Shown here: in pieces, positions 9,501 through 20,400 of the stretch
Position numbering within the stretch: the stretch's first letter is position 1
Layout: each line of letters opens with the position of its first letter
NCBI RefSeq assembly: GCF_902506345.1
Contig: NZ_LR733413.1
Location: 1,273,445 to 1,337,444 of the forward strand
DNA from: Flavobacterium sp. 9R
GTDB lineage: Bacteria > Bacteroidota > Bacteroidia > Flavobacteriales > Flavobacteriaceae
DNA length: 64,000 nt
Direction of reading: 5' to 3'
Translations under genes and position numbers: made by a program
The notes under the pieces: model-generated
Databases searched by the model: none
The model's input: only the letters and a program-made list of their open reading frames with translations
What the model was told of the DNA's origin: nothing

Positions 9501-12500
9501 TGCTAAAGGTTTGTTGCGGAATACTTGCTCCCGAACAAACTACAAGATTCGCCATTGGCGTTACAACAGGATTATTACAAGGAAGCGCATTGCAGATTCC
9601 AGATGTTGCAGGTTGTACGCAATTACTGCCCGTAGGTGCAAGTGTTAGTTGTACGGCATCATTTGGAAGCAAACCAGGAATAGTTAAAGTTGTTGCAGTT
9701 GCTGCTAAAGTTCCACTAGGTCCAGCAATTCCGTTAATTGTGGAAGCGTATGAAAACCCTGTAGCATCAGATATCGAATTCCAATTGAAAGTAACACTAT
9801 TCAAAGTTGCAGTACCACAAGCGATTGTTATTACTTCGGTTGGTCTGATGGTTACAATAACAGGTTTTATGTCTGTGCATGTTGTACTTGAACCAACCGT
9901 GCTTTTGATATAATAAGTTCCAGAAGCGGCTACAGCATTAGGATTTGTTAGCGGAATACTAGCTGCTGCATCGTTCCAATAGCTAATGGTCCCTCCGCCA
10001 GTTGCCGTGAAAGCTGTAGTAATATCTACTGTTGCAGGAGCGCAAACCGCTGCTGGATTAGTAACAGTAATTATAGGCTGAGGTTGCACGGTGATAGTGT
10101 AGGTCATAATTGGACCTGTACAAGGACCAAGTTGTTCTGCATACACTTGTATAGTTGCGGTAATTGCACTATTGGTGTTGTTTAATGCGGTAAAACTTGG
10201 GATGTTTCCAATTCCAGAAAGTGCTGAGGCTCCAATACTATTGGTCATACTCCAATGGTATTTTGTGTTAATCAAGTCTAAAGGAGTACTGCTAAAGCTT
10301 TGTTGCGGAATACTTGCTCCCGAACAAACGACAAGATTTACCATTGGCGTTACAACAGGATTATTACAAGGAAGCGCATTGCAGATTCCAGATGTTGCAG
10401 GTTGTACACAATTACTGCCCGTAGGGGTTAGTTTTAGTTGTACGGCATCATTTGGAAGTAAACCAGGAATAGTTAAAGTTGTTGCAGTTGCTGCTAAAGT
10501 TCCACTAGGTCCAGCAATTCCGTTAATTGTAGAGGAGTATGAAAATCCTGTAGCATCAGATATGGAATTCCAATTGAAAGTAACACTATTCAAAGTTGCA
10601 GTACCACAAGCGATTGTTATTACTTCAGTTGGTCTGATGGTCACAATAACAGGTTTTATTTCTGTACAGGTTGTACTTGTGCCAACAGTACTTTTGATAT
10701 AATAAGTGCCAGAAGCAGCTATAGCATTTGGATTTGTTAGCGGAATACTAGCTACAGCATCTCTCCAATAGCTAATTGTACCTCCTCCAGTTGCCGTGAA
10801 GGCTGTTGTAATATCTACTGTTGTAGGAGCACAAACTGCTGCTGGAGTAGTAATAGTAACTACAGGCAGAGGTTGCACGGTGATGGTGTAGGTTGTTGCT
10901 GGACCAGTACATGCTCCTTGAGAAGCTGTAACTGTTATTGTTCCCACAATTGGGGAATTTGTTGTGTTGTTAGCTACAAATGAAGGAATGTTACCCGTTC
11001 CAGTTGCTGATGCATTCCCGATGTTATTGGTTATAGTCCAATTAAAGGTTGTTGTTGGGTCTATTGGTGTACTCGTAAATGCTTGAATTGGAATCGTATC
11101 ACCTGAACAAACGACAGTATTAGAGATGGCGTCAACTGTTGGGAGAGGACAAACCAATGTAAAACAAGGCGCTGAAGTTACAGCTTGAACACAATTACTT
11201 CCTGTTGGAGTTAATGTTAATTGCACTGCATCACCTGGAGATAATCCTGATATAGTAAGACTTGTTGCAGTGGCAATAAGCGTTCCGCTACTACCAGCAG
11301 CCCCATTTACTGTGGTTGTGTAGGTAAAACCAATGCAATCGGTTATGGCATTCCAATTAAAGCTTACACTATTCATGGTGCTGGTTCCGCAAGATATAGC
11401 GATTGTTTCTGTCGGTCTTATAGTAACTACTACTGGTTTTATATCGTAACAGATTCCTCCAACAATACTTTTGATGTAGTAGGTACCCGAGCTTGTTATT
11501 GAGTTGGGTGTTAATAAAGGCGTTGAGGCTGCTGCATTGGTCCAATAAGAAAGTGTGCCACCACCAGTACTTCCAGCTGTTATCGATGCAGCTGTTAGGT
11601 CTATCGTTGTGGGAGAACAAACGGGATTTGGATTTGTAATTACTAAAACAGGAGTTATCGGTTGGTTGTTTATTCCAACAATTGTTGCAGGACTAATACA
11701 ACCTGTTGCGTTCTTCGCTGTAACAGAATAACTACCTGAAGCTAATCCTGAGAAAATACCGCTAGTGTTGCTATAATCAGATCCGTCAATAGAATAAGTA
11801 AGCCCAGCGACAGTTGTAACCGTGATTTCTCCCGCATTAGCATTTGTACAAGTTGGATGTGCACTAGCAACAGCACTTGGCTGTGCAGCAGAACTGATAG
11901 AAGGAACGTTTAGTAAAATGACAGGTGATAAACAATCATTACTATCTTTTATTACTAATGTGTGATCTCCAGAGGCTAAGCCTGAGTAGTTAAGTGTAGC
12001 TGTAAAGATTGAACCATCAAAACTATAAGTAAATCCAGATGTTCCTCCTGTTACTGCACCTAATGAAATAGAACCATTGCTGTTTCCGCAAGTAGCAGGG
12101 GCTATTGTTGACGCTATTGCAGTAGGACCACTTGGAATTAGGGCAATGTATGCTGTCACTGTACCCGAGCTACATGATGTCGTAATTAATTTGGCTTCTA
12201 AAGTGTGAGGGCCAGGGATTAAATTGGAGTAGGTAGTTGCAGATGTAAATGTACCTCCATCTAGACTAAATTGGTAATCAGTTAAAGGTGTTGGACCAGT
12301 AATTACAAGGGTGCCAGAAGGAGTGGAGCAAGTGGGTTCTGTTTTTGTAAAAGTTGGAATTGCAGGTAATGAATTAACTGTAGCTACAACAGCGGTTCGG
12401 CTATTTGTACTACAACCATTATCAACAGCGTCAACATAATAGGTTGTTGTTGTGCTCAAAGAAGGAGTTGTAAAAGTAGATCCGGTAGCAATAGCACTTC

Positions 12501-14538
12501 CACCAGTAGCATTGGTGTACCATTGAACACTACCACTGCTTGCGATTGCTTGAAGTAGTAGGGTACCATTCCCACATCGGCTGTTGTTTTGTGTACTTGT
12601 TATTGTTGGAACAGGTTTTATAACGATTGTATAAGTAGAGGATCCAGCAGTGGTGCATAAAGTCGCATCGGCGTTTACAGCGTAGGTTACCACGTAAGTT
12701 CCGGCAGTTGAATTGGCTAAATCAATTTCACCTGTAGTGCTATTAATAGCTAATCCTGAAGTTGAGCTAAAATTCCCTCCTGTTTTAAATCCTGTTGCGA
12801 GAATAGGTAGTGGATTGGCTTCATTTTGACAGATTGGTGTCGTGTAGCTAAAACTCGTAATAGGTGAAGTTCCTCCAACAGTCAAAGTTATAGAGGCAGT
12901 TAGTAGACAAGATTTATTAATTGGAGTTTGAGCGATTAATGCAATATCATCTATGGCAAAATCGTTTCCAGCACTTAATGTATTCGTATCTATAATTTTT
13001 ATAGTTGCCAAACTTACTCCTCCAGAATTCCATATTCCTTTAAGTTCTGTCCAGCCTCCACCAACAGTTGAACCATCACTTGCCGCGCCAACATTTGTTG
13101 CTGATGTTGGACTAATGGTTATGGGGATGTCATTTACAGTTACCTTAAAAGTTGCATAGTTTGAGTTAATTAAGTTTTGTGCCCAAAAAGAAAAATTATA
13201 GGCTGTTGATGGGTTAACCGTTACAGTTTGTGACCAAACCACACTTGTCCCATCAGTAGCTCCATCACAAACTAGCATGTTTCCAGTACCAGATGTGTGG
13301 TCTGTATATTTTCCAAATTTAGAATACCATTGAGAAGGATCACTTTTGATACCATAAGCAATTTGAGCTCCTAGCGGATTAACGGTATAAAAACCATATT
13401 CTGAAGAAAATCCGTTATTGAAATTCTCAAAATCACCATTGGTTATCAAATTTGAAGGAGTTAATGTAGAGTTTATTGTAGAACTAACGTTATAAGTGGT
13501 GGTTGTGGTAGGATTGACCGTAATCATATTTGATGTACTGCTTGGATTTCCACCAATGTTGGCTGTCCAAGTATAAGGTGCAATTCCGCCAGTTGCAGTA
13601 AGATTGACTGAGTTTCCCGAAAGAATACATCCTGTTGAAGAAGAAGAAATTGTAACAGGTGTAGGCTCTGTCAGGGTGATAACTGAGGTACTAATCGTTT
13701 TAGGTGTACTGTCAGAATCTATTACAGTTGCGGTATAGGTACCTCCTGTAAGACCTGTAAATATTCCAGTTGTATTGGTTGCTGTAGCTGTTCCGCTAAG
13801 TTGATAAGTATAAGGTTGAATTCCTCCAGCGCCATAAGCGATAATTGCTCCATCACTTGCAGCAATACACGATGGATTAGTTTTAGAACTAGAAATTGCA
13901 ATAGGTAGTGGAGGTCCAAATAAACTTATGTCATCAATGGCAAAATCATTTCCTCCACCTCCAGCACCTACGGTCGATAATTCAATACGAACCCACTGTG
14001 TAGTTGAAGGAGTTATTGTAAAACTAACTTTATTCCAGCCAGCAGGAAGCGTATTTAAATCAATTGTACTGGAGCTACAGCTTGAACAACCACTAGGATT
14101 AAATCGAATGGTAGCTTTAGGGTTTCCTGAAATAGCTACATTGGCAATCCAAAAACTAAAAACATAGGCTTGTCCTGCTAAGAGTTGTCTATCGGGATTT
14201 TGTTTCCAAAAAATTTCATTACTGTCTCCATCTACAACCATCATATTTCCTGTGCCGTTCCCATTTGTGTGGTCTTTAATAGAAATAAAATTTGTTGTAT
14301 TGACACTAAAGGCATCATTAGTTATAGCATACTCTCTAGGTACACTATTGCCTTGATTGTAATTAATTTGATTATAATTACTTTGATAACCAACTGCTGG
14401 TGGTTTTGGTACACTTGCATTGAAGGTTCCAAAATTACCATTGGTTATTAAATTTTGAGCGAACAAGTTAGAAGTACTCCCTATACCTAATAGTAGCAAA
14501 AGGAATAGGGGATAGTTTTTTTTAAAAAGTTGCAACAT
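6520..14538 (-). CDS. Giant SprB-like surface adhesin B with type B T9SS sorting domain
   Basis: A 2672-residue secreted protein. Order of parts: signal peptide (about 1-27, ending LFAQ); two similar jelly-roll-like modules beginning LITNGNFG and LITNGDFE (about 28-215 and 365-545), which resemble carbohydrate-binding modules; SprB-type short repeats (PSCIAASDGAIIAYGAGG and similar); Ig-like modules; three ~263-residue PKD/Ig tandem units (about 1032-1821). These are followed by a run of ~100-residue modules each opening with a version of LCDDNNDGFGIFDL (about 1830-2480), and finally the gliding-motility C-terminal domain (last ~85 residues, NFFTPNGDGYNDTW to HFSLKR). That last domain is the type B sorting signal for T9SS export and surface attachment. 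A role in gliding or adhesion is inferred from family and context. Confidence 0.9.
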   Translation of the reverse strand: MLQLFKKNYPLFLLLLLGIGSTSNLFAQNLITNGNFGTFNASVPKPPAVGYQSNYNQINYNQGNSVPREYAITNDAFSVNTTNFISIKDHTNGNGTGNMMVVDGDSNEIFWKQNPDRQLLAGQAYVFSFWIANVAISGNPKATIRFNPSGCSSCSSSTIDLNTLPAGWNKVSFTITPSTTQWVRIELSTVGAGGGGNDFAIDDISLFGPPLPIAISSSKTNPSCIAASDGAIIAYGAGGIQPYTYQLSGTATATNTTGIFTGLTGGTYTATVIDSDSTPKTISTSVITLTEPTPVTISSSSTGCILSGNSVNLTATGGIAPYTWTANIGGNPSSTSNMITVNPTTTTTYNVSSTINSTLTPSNLITNGDFENFNNGFSSEYGFYTVNPLGAQIAYGIKSDPSQWYSKFGKYTDHTSGTGNMLVCDGATDGTSVVWSQTVTVNPSTAYNFSFWAQNLINSNYATFKVTVNDIPITISPTSATNVGAASDGSTVGGGWTELKGIWNSGGVSLATIKIIDTNTLSAGNDFAIDDIALIAQTPINKSCLLTASITLTVGGTSPITSFSYTTPICQNEANPLPILATGFKTGGNFSSTSGLAINSTTGEIDLANSTAGTYVVTYAVNADATLCTTAGSSTYTIVIKPVPTITSTQNNSRCGNGTLLLQAIASSGSVQWYTNATGGSAIATGSTFTTPSLSTTTTYYVDAVDNGCSTNSRTAVVATVNSLPAIPTFTKTEPTCSTPSGTLVITGPTPLTDYQFSLDGGTFTSATTYSNLIPGPHTLEAKLITTSCSSGTVTAYIALIPSGPTAIASTIAPATCGNSNGSISLGAVTGGTSGFTYSFDGSIFTATLNYSGLASGDHTLVIKDSNDCLSPVILLNVPSISSAAQPSAVASAHPTCTNANAGEITVTTVAGLTYSIDGSDYSNTSGIFSGLASGSYSVTAKNATGCISPATIVGINNQPITPVLVITNPNPVCSPTTIDLTAASITAGSTGGGTLSYWTNAAASTPLLTPNSITSSGTYYIKSIVGGICYDIKPVVVTIRPTETIAISCGTSTMNSVSFNWNAITDCIGFTYTTTVNGAAGSSGTLIATATSLTISGLSPGDAVQLTLTPTGSNCVQAVTSAPCFTLVCPLPTVDAISNTVVCSGDTIPIQAFTSTPIDPTTTFNWTITNNIGNASATGTGNIPSFVANNTTNSPIVGTITVTASQGACTGPATTYTITVQPLPVVTITTPAAVCAPTTVDITTAFTATGGGTISYWRDAVASIPLTNPNAIAASGTYYIKSTVGTSTTCTEIKPVIVTIRPTEVITIACGTATLNSVTFNWNSISDATGFSYSSTINGIAGPSGTLAATATTLTIPGLLPNDAVQLKLTPTGSNCVQPATSGICNALPCNNPVVTPMVNLVVCSGASIPQQSFSSTPLDLINTKYHWSMTNSIGASALSGIGNIPSFTALNNTNSAITATIQVYAEQLGPCTGPIMTYTITVQPQPIITVTNPAAVCAPATVDITTAFTATGGGTISYWNDAAASIPLTNPNAVAASGTYYIKSTVGSSTTCTDIKPVIVTIRPTEVITIACGTATLNSVTFNWNSISDATGFSYASTINGIAGPSGTLAATATTLTIPGLLPNDAVQLTLAPTGSNCVQPATSGICNALPCNNPVVTPMANLVVCSGASIPQQTFSSTPVDLINTKYHWSMTNTIGAPALSGIGNIPSFTALNNTNSAITATIQVYAEQLGPCTGPIMTYTITVQPQPVVTVTSPAAVCAPATVDITTAFTATGGGTITYWNDAAASIPLTNPNAIAASGTYYIKSTVGSSTICTDIKPVNVTINTQPLANQPNALTICDDNNDGFGIFDLSNTTLLNEINSSTGVTISFHETQQNAINNVFAYTGLYNNNVKDNQTLYVRVSSNSTTCYALTTLQLKVNAKPLATLLAKPYELCDDNQDGFMTFNLRSLDSQILGVNNASTHTVAYFKNSTDAINNTNAISNASNYTNTIPNSETVFARVTHNTLGCFDVTSFTINVIALPTAILPTEYMLCDDASGNEIELFDLTTKINEITGGNTSLKVQFFRLQSEAIANANPITNITSFANTINSQTLFVSVTNTTTNCTSYTTLTLRVMPLPKPNTTPTTLQLCDSSTNNLGIATFDLTLAQNEIKNGDMSLVLEYYTNKIDADSGNTSNRISNPSQFTNTTVNQNIYVRVSTSPANPNDIKCATVVTLPLKVNLLPGFNNVSNYVLCEPNTDGFMTFDFSNKTVEMLNTVSNPNDYKISYFDSQVNAINNTNPLSNLYTNTTAFSQNIYVRIDNLITNCSSTSNSLQLIVEEGAATTSVTNAQSSFCDTDDTNDGKMTLNLTAFNTILLGTNPVSNYQITYFTSLNDAQLNNNPIPNPSSYLSAIPFSYMVYARITNIVSASKCTAIEAITITINPQVLPKPVDGIICVDPISGATIRDYIIDSTLPTTGYTYQWSFNGTVLPLEQNATLVANKAGSYSLIATNTLTGCSSKEVKIEVKSSQSANASYILTRSFSKEQMFTVSVSNGNVEDYSYQLDQGEIQLSPIFNGVTPGPHQITIRDLDGCQETILDAYALDFPNFFTPNGDGYNDTWNISDLSNQPNAVIYIFDRFGKLLNEIRPQGNGWDGTYNRNDLPATDYWFKVIFEENGKMVEFKSHFSLKR
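9076..11442 (-). repeat. Three 789-bp tandem units inside adhesin B
   Basis: The same sequence recurs at 9079, 9868, 10657 and 11445, an exact 789-bp (263-residue) period. The two units at 9076-9864 and 9865-10653 are near-identical in DNA, and the third (10654-11442) is more diverged. Each unit encodes a PKD-like segment plus an Ig-like segment with conserved paired cysteines. The frame is kept across all units. Confidence 0.85.
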
Positions 14539-14600
14539 GGTGGTTAGTTATTATAGAATTAAAATTTGGGGTAGTATGGTTTAAATGATTTCGTTTTTGG

Positions 14601-16469
14601 TTAGTCCTTTACGATAAGAAATTCTGAACGTCGATTTTGGATGTGTTCTTCCTCGGTACATTGATCACCGCAGTTTATTTTAGGTTCAGATTCGCCGAAT
14701 CCTTTCCCAGATATTCTAGTAGTACTAATCCCTTTTGACAAGATGTAGTTTACAGTAGATTGAACTCTTTTTTCAGACAGATTCATATTGTACTTCGAAG
14801 TCCCTTTGCTATCTGTATGTGCTCTAATAAAAATTTTCATAGCCACATTTTGATTCATTATGTAAACTAGTTTATCTAAGATTGTTTTTGATTGTTTTGT
14901 GATTTCATATTTATTGAACTCAAACAAAATTGGGTTAAAGTGGATTTCTGTGTCGGTAACCACTACTTCTGCAATTGGTTCAATAGGGATAGTAATTCTT
15001 AAATTAGGATCAACAGTTGGGGCAATAGCGACCTGCTTAGTAACAAAGCCGTCTTTGAAAATTTTTAGATAAGGTTTTTTTTCACAAGCGATTCTAAACT
15101 CAATCCATCCATTTTTGTCAGATTGCAAAGTGGTTATTGGGTTCTCGTTGGTATCGGTTACGATCACTTTTGCATTACTTAGGGGTTGATTCGTAGAAGC
15201 ATCTGTAAGAACAGCAGCATAATAATTGGTACAATCTGGTATACAAGAATAAATGTTGTCATTTCCCTCTCTATTGCTTGATAAATAGCCAATTTTTCGG
15301 TTGTAAAAAGTAGAGAAAGCAAAGTCATCTTTGGAACTGTTTACAGGTATTCCTAAATTTTCGGCCTCACTTTCATTGTTCAAATCTAACTTGTAAATAT
15401 CTAGCCCACCTAGTCCTAGTCTTCCATTCGAAGCAAAATAGAGTAAATTGTTTTCATCAATAAAAGGGAAGGATTCGTCTCCTTCAGTATTGATTCTTGG
15501 ACCTAAATTTTCGGGTTTACCATACGTTCCGTCTGCATTAATAGTTACTTTCCATATATCATTTCCACCAATTCCTCCGGGCATATTTGAAGAAAAGTAT
15601 ACTATTGTATTGATAGAGTTAACACTTGGGTTACTTACTGAATAAAGTTTACTATTAAAAGGCAATGGTTTTGCGTTTTTCCAAATACCATTATCATTGG
15701 TGGCTGTAAATAATTGAACTTGACCACTTTTTAACTTTTTGTTTTTGATTTTGTCAAATTGATTGACCGTGAAACTTTCACTAGAGAAATAGATGTTTTT
15801 TCCGTTTTTAGTTATTGTAATAGGCCCTTCATGAAAGGTACTATTTAGCTCTTTTACAGGTACAGGTTGAGAAAATACAGTGTCATTTTTTCTGATACTA
15901 GAAAAAATATCTAAATAAGGTTCTTCATTCCAACCGTATTTTTTGTTTTGTTCTATTCTACTGCTCACAAAGTAGAAAGTACTGTCTGTAAGAAAACCTC
16001 CAAAATCACTTCGATCGGAATTAATATTAATCTTTTTTACAGTGTATTTCTTTTGTTGGTTTAGTAATGCTTCAGTATAGTTGTCCTTTTTATGAAAAGT
16101 TGTACTTCTGCTATCAGATGAATATTTTAATGCAAATTTTTTCATCTCTGCATTGGCTTTTTCATATTTTTTATTGGAACGTAAGCAATCGATATAGTTA
16201 AAATGTGTGGCTTTGTCTTTAATAACTTCGTAAGATAATTTATAATATTTTTCGGCTTCTTCTGTATTAGAAGTATAGTAATAGCAATTGGCTAATTGAA
16301 GCATACCAGCCGTATTTTTTGAAGAAACATCAATACATTTTGAAAGTAATTCTATTGCTTTGGTGTATTCTAATCTTTCAATTAAATCTGATGCGGAGCA
16401 ACTACTCTTTTGTGCAGTCATTGCGTTGTAGGTCAAAAGAAAGAAGAATATAATGAGGAGTTTTTTCAT
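14601..16469 (-). CDS. OmpA-family protein with TPR, PD40 and carboxypeptidase-regulatory-like domains
   Basis: A 622-residue envelope protein anchored to peptidoglycan. Seen in order: a signal peptide (1-19), TPR-like helices (about 25-120, LLQLANCYYYTSNTEEAEKYYKLSYE type), WD40-like PD40 repeats (about 210-400, such as VYFSSNMPGGIGGNDIWKV and LYFASNGRLGLGGLDIYKL), a beta-sandwich resembling CarboxypepD_reg (about 410-490), and an OmpA C-terminal domain (about 515-622, with IRAHTDSKGTSKYNMNLSEKR). This architecture is shared with T9SS/gliding proteins such as PorE and with OmpA proteins beside SprB-like genes. It starts 9 nt after the stop of the upstream porP-like gene and lies between the two adhesin modules, suggesting it ties both to the cell wall. 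Confidence 0.9.
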   Translation of the reverse strand: MKKLLIIFFFLLTYNAMTAQKSSCSASDLIERLEYTKAIELLSKCIDVSSKNTAGMLQLANCYYYTSNTEEAEKYYKLSYEVIKDKATHFNYIDCLRSNKKYEKANAEMKKFALKYSSDSRSTTFHKKDNYTEALLNQQKKYTVKKININSDRSDFGGFLTDSTFYFVSSRIEQNKKYGWNEEPYLDIFSSIRKNDTVFSQPVPVKELNSTFHEGPITITKNGKNIYFSSESFTVNQFDKIKNKKLKSGQVQLFTATNDNGIWKNAKPLPFNSKLYSVSNPSVNSINTIVYFSSNMPGGIGGNDIWKVTINADGTYGKPENLGPRINTEGDESFPFIDENNLLYFASNGRLGLGGLDIYKLDLNNESEAENLGIPVNSSKDDFAFSTFYNRKIGYLSSNREGNDNIYSCIPDCTNYYAAVLTDASTNQPLSNAKVIVTDTNENPITTLQSDKNGWIEFRIACEKKPYLKIFKDGFVTKQVAIAPTVDPNLRITIPIEPIAEVVVTDTEIHFNPILFEFNKYEITKQSKTILDKLVYIMNQNVAMKIFIRAHTDSKGTSKYNMNLSEKRVQSTVNYILSKGISTTRISGKGFGESEPKINCGDQCTEEEHIQNRRSEFLIVKD

Positions 16470-16478
16470 AATTAATAA

Positions 16479-17399
16479 TTAAAAAAAGCGAGGAGATCTA
16501 GAAACTTTTTTATAGTTGATCAAATCAAACAATAGGATAATTTCGTGAGATGCGTTTGTGGTATAGTTTAGATTTGAAATAATACTATCATAAGCATAGC
16601 CAATTCTTAATTGAGGTGTAATATTGATATTAACCATTCCACCAAAACTATCTTGTTTGCGATAGGTTAACCCAAACTCTACTTGATTATTATATAAAAA
16701 ATTAGTCGATACATCATATGAAACGGGCGCTCCAAAGGAAGATTTTACCATAGCAAAAGGTTTGAATTTCCAATCACTATTTAAATCAAAAACATAACCT
16801 CCTGTAATGAAATAATGACTAACTTCTGTGCCGTAACTCTCGCCATTGTAGTCAAAATGAGGAGTTTTTAAGATGTTTGGAATAGAAATACCAAAGTAAT
16901 AATGGTCTGTGTAAAAGAAAACGCCAGTACCAAAATTTAAGGACGTTTTATTGATATCTCTACCAAAAATACCTTCGTTAGGATCGGGTAGTGTAGAAGC
17001 AATTTGTGAGAACAAGTCAACACTATGAAATGTAGCTCCTGTCTTCATCCCTACAGCTATCTTCATGGATTCATTCAATTGAAGTGTATAGGATAAATCT
17101 GCATATATGTTTTTTTCGGAGATTGGTCCTAATTTGTCGCTAACTATAGAAAGGCCAGCTCCCAAATTTTTTCCCACAGGCTGATGGCCAAAAACAGAAA
17201 ATGTGGTTGGAGCATCTTCAATATTGACCCATTGTTTTCTATATAAAATCCCCATCGACAAGTCCTCTTTGGATCCCGCATAAGCAGGGTTAAATACACT
17301 CATATTGTACATGTACTGAGTGTAATGAGGATCTTGTTGAGTCCATCCATTTGTGAAAAAACCTAATGTAAACAACAATGAGAGTGCTATTTTATTCAT
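16479..17399 (-). CDS. PorP/SprF family type IX secretion membrane protein (partner of adhesin A)
   Basis: A ~306-residue outer-membrane barrel of the PorP/SprF family. The mature N-terminus QQDPHYTQYMYNMSVFNPAYAGSKEDLS is the family hallmark. The frame is open up to 17465, but the start chosen is ATG 17399, because MNKIALSLLFTLGFFTNGWTQ is a normal signal peptide and the upstream 22 residues would run into the adhesin A stop codon at 17419. With this start the spacer to adhesin A is 19 nt, and the OmpA gene follows 9 nt after the stop. Its place directly behind adhesin A repeats the adhesin B/PorP arrangement and suggests that it is the export partner of adhesin A. Confidence 0.9.
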   Translation of the reverse strand: MNKIALSLLFTLGFFTNGWTQQDPHYTQYMYNMSVFNPAYAGSKEDLSMGILYRKQWVNIEDAPTTFSVFGHQPVGKNLGAGLSIVSDKLGPISEKNIYADLSYTLQLNESMKIAVGMKTGATFHSVDLFSQIASTLPDPNEGIFGRDINKTSLNFGTGVFFYTDHYYFGISIPNILKTPHFDYNGESYGTEVSHYFITGGYVFDLNSDWKFKPFAMVKSSFGAPVSYDVSTNFLYNNQVEFGLTYRKQDSFGGMVNINITPQLRIGYAYDSIISNLNYTTNASHEIILLFDLINYKKVSRSPRFF

Positions 17400-17418
17400 T
17401 ACTTTCTTATTGTTTTTA

Positions 17419-20400
17419 TTATTTTTTAGTAACATAAATCCATCCAGTTTTTGAGGTTTCATCATTAAATGTTATGATGTAGTAATACGTTCCATCAGGA
17501 AGAGATGTACCATCATTGGTTTGACCCCTCCATTCGTTTTTATAGTCTTTCTTGTGATATACTTCAACTCCATATCTGTTGAAAATACTAATGTTTTTTA
17601 CTGAAAAAGTGGAAAGGTCAAAGTATTCATTAGAGCCATTTCCGTCAGGTGAAATCCCTTTTTGTATATCACAAAAAATAGAAGATAGGCTGATGGTTTG
17701 ACTAGTTTCGCATCCTGTTGCGGTATTGGCTACTTTGGCAGTAAATTCAAGTGGATAAATAGAATCATCTATCGCACCAATAGTTTTGGTTACGTTCAAT
17801 TTTGCATCATTTCCGACACTGTTTTGGTTCTTGTCTATCCACGTAATTTCAACTTGGTTTAAAGAGAAACTGTTGTTAAGAGGAATAATTTCTACTATAA
17901 ACTCATTTTTAAAGCAATATGATTTTAGTTCAAAAGCAATAGTTTTTGGAATCGGATTGATAACAATCTCTTCAGTATTTATCATACACGTAATGCTATT
18001 GCTATTTCTAATACTTGTTTGGTATTTTCCAGGTTGAAGATTATCAAATACTGGGTTTGTTTGATAACTACCGCCGATGCTATATTCCATACCTGTTTGT
18101 TGAGAAAATTCAATTTTTCCGAAAGGGAGATTACAAGTAGGTTGTGTAATGTCAATTGTTGCTGCATTAGGATAAAGTGGAACAACGGGTATAATTGCTT
18201 CAATAGAGGCTTGAGATACGCATTGATTAGCGGTTTTAACTTTAAAATTATAGCTAACACCTGCTGTTAAATTCTCAAATTTATAGGTTGCACCCGTTCC
18301 TAAAACAGATGCGCCACTAGAAGGTATAATTTCCCAATTGCCATTTGGTAATCCAGTAAGGATAACACTTCCAGTAGTTTTAGCACAAGTTGGAGCTTCT
18401 ATTGCACTAACTATTGGCGTAGACGCAGATTCAATTATTATGTCTACTTTAAGCCTATTATTGCTTTGACATACAATTGGGTTGATAGACTCCTCAACCG
18501 CATAATAAGAGTTCCCATTAAGTAAAGCAGTATCATTTGGCAATAGATTTCCTCCAATCAAACTATCATACCATTTTATATTTGACAAAGGATTCGATTT
18601 TGTGATAGCAATACTGTTGAATGTTGGGTTTTGTTCTATACAAAAAAGCTGAGTAGTTGCATTTGTTGTTGGTGTTGGTGGAGATAGAATTGTAACATTT
18701 ACTTCAAATCTTTCAACGCTTTCACAGATGCCAATTGTTTGTGTAGCATAATATTTTCCTCCATCTATTAGAACGAAATCATCGCTTAAAATCGTGTTGT
18801 TGTTGTCATACCATTTTATGTTTACCCCACTTGTTACTATTAAGTCTTTTATTTTTGGTAGGGAAGAACTACAAAAAAACTGGTTTGAATTTCCATCAGG
18901 TTTTGAAGGAGCATCGATATTTACTTTGACTAAAGTTCTGGGATTGCTTTCGCAAAATATGGGGCTATTGGTATAGGTTGCAGCATAATAAACTGTACCG
19001 TTTACTAATTTTTCTGTAGTCGATAAAGGGGTTGTGCTGTTAGTTGTTAAATACCAATTGACAGTATTAGAGTTAGTAACTCGATTGGTTAAACTTGTAA
19101 TAGTAGCATTTTCAGAAGCGCAAAAAGATTCTTCATTTTTTATTATTGGACTTATTGGTTGATTGATGATTACCGAAACACTTAATCGATTAACACTTTC
19201 ACAAGCGGATAGGGTTTGAGACGCATAATAAGTAGTACCATTTACTAGTGCAGTTGTCGGATCAAGAGGAGTTCCACCACTCGGATTGGTATACCAAAGT
19301 ATAGAAGTTCCAGAGGCTATTAAGTCACTAATGGTTCCGCTATTGCAAACGATTTGATTGCCTGAACCACTAGGAGCAGGCGTTTTTGTGATGGTTACTG
19401 CTACAGCAAATCGGCTAACACTTTCACAAGCTAATCCATTAGTTGCAGTTTGTGTTGCGTAATAAGTAGCGTCGGTAAGTGGAGTAGTATTTACTAAAGG
19501 AGTTGTGCTTGTTGGTGAATTGTACCATTTTATGTTCGTACCACTGGCTACTAAATTAGCAATAGTTGGTGCATCAATTTGACAGAAAGTTTGATTTGCC
19601 GCACCGCTAGGAGCAGCAATACCTTCTATGGTTAGGGTAACGGCTATTCTTGTGGTACTTGTACAATTGGTAGTGGTATTTCTTGCTTCCACATAATACG
19701 TATAATTTCCAGCGGCAGTTACGGTAGGTGTAAAATTCAAGGCATTAGTCAAAAACGGAGAGCCACCAGTTTGTGTTGTATACCAATCAGCGGTTTCTTG
19801 CGCAGCTACACTCACACTTAGCGTTGGATTATTTTGTCCTTCGCAAATAGTTTGATTAGTACCTGCAATTGGAGTAGCAACAATTGGACAGCTACAATCA
19901 GGTGCAGTAATTGGTATCACTTCATTGCATCCACCAGCAACATTGGCATTGATAGTAATGTTGGTTCCAGCAGGAATATTAGTAATACCCGAAGCGCTTA
20001 CGGTACCTACATTTGGAACAACGCTAATGTTTGTTCCCGCAGTGGCATTAAAAGTAACCGAGTAGGTAAGTAGGTTAGCAGCACAAGTTGTATTGGTAAT
20101 AGTAAGTAGCGGAGCAGCTTTAATTTCAAGTGCAACAGGAGTTCTTGCTGTACTAGTACAAGAATTGCTATTGTTTTGAGCATAAAAAGTAGTGGAGCCA
20201 ATACTATTCCAAGAAGGAGAAGCAATTAGGTTACCTCCAGTTGGTGCATCATACCAAGTAATAGTTCCACCATCTGGTGAAGTTGCTACTGGAATAAGAG
20301 TTTGAATCGGATTGGTTTGACACAGGGACTGATTCCCAGTAGATAGTGGTAAAGCAGGATTGGTTATGGTTACTGCAAGTGCGTATCTAGTATTACTTTC

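Noticed and set aside
9383-10702. Two 176-residue plus-strand frames with identical starts inside adhesin B
   Set aside because: They are antisense shadows of the 789-bp tandem repeat; the adhesin frame on the other strand is unbroken with clear domains, and the shadow proteins have no recognisable features.
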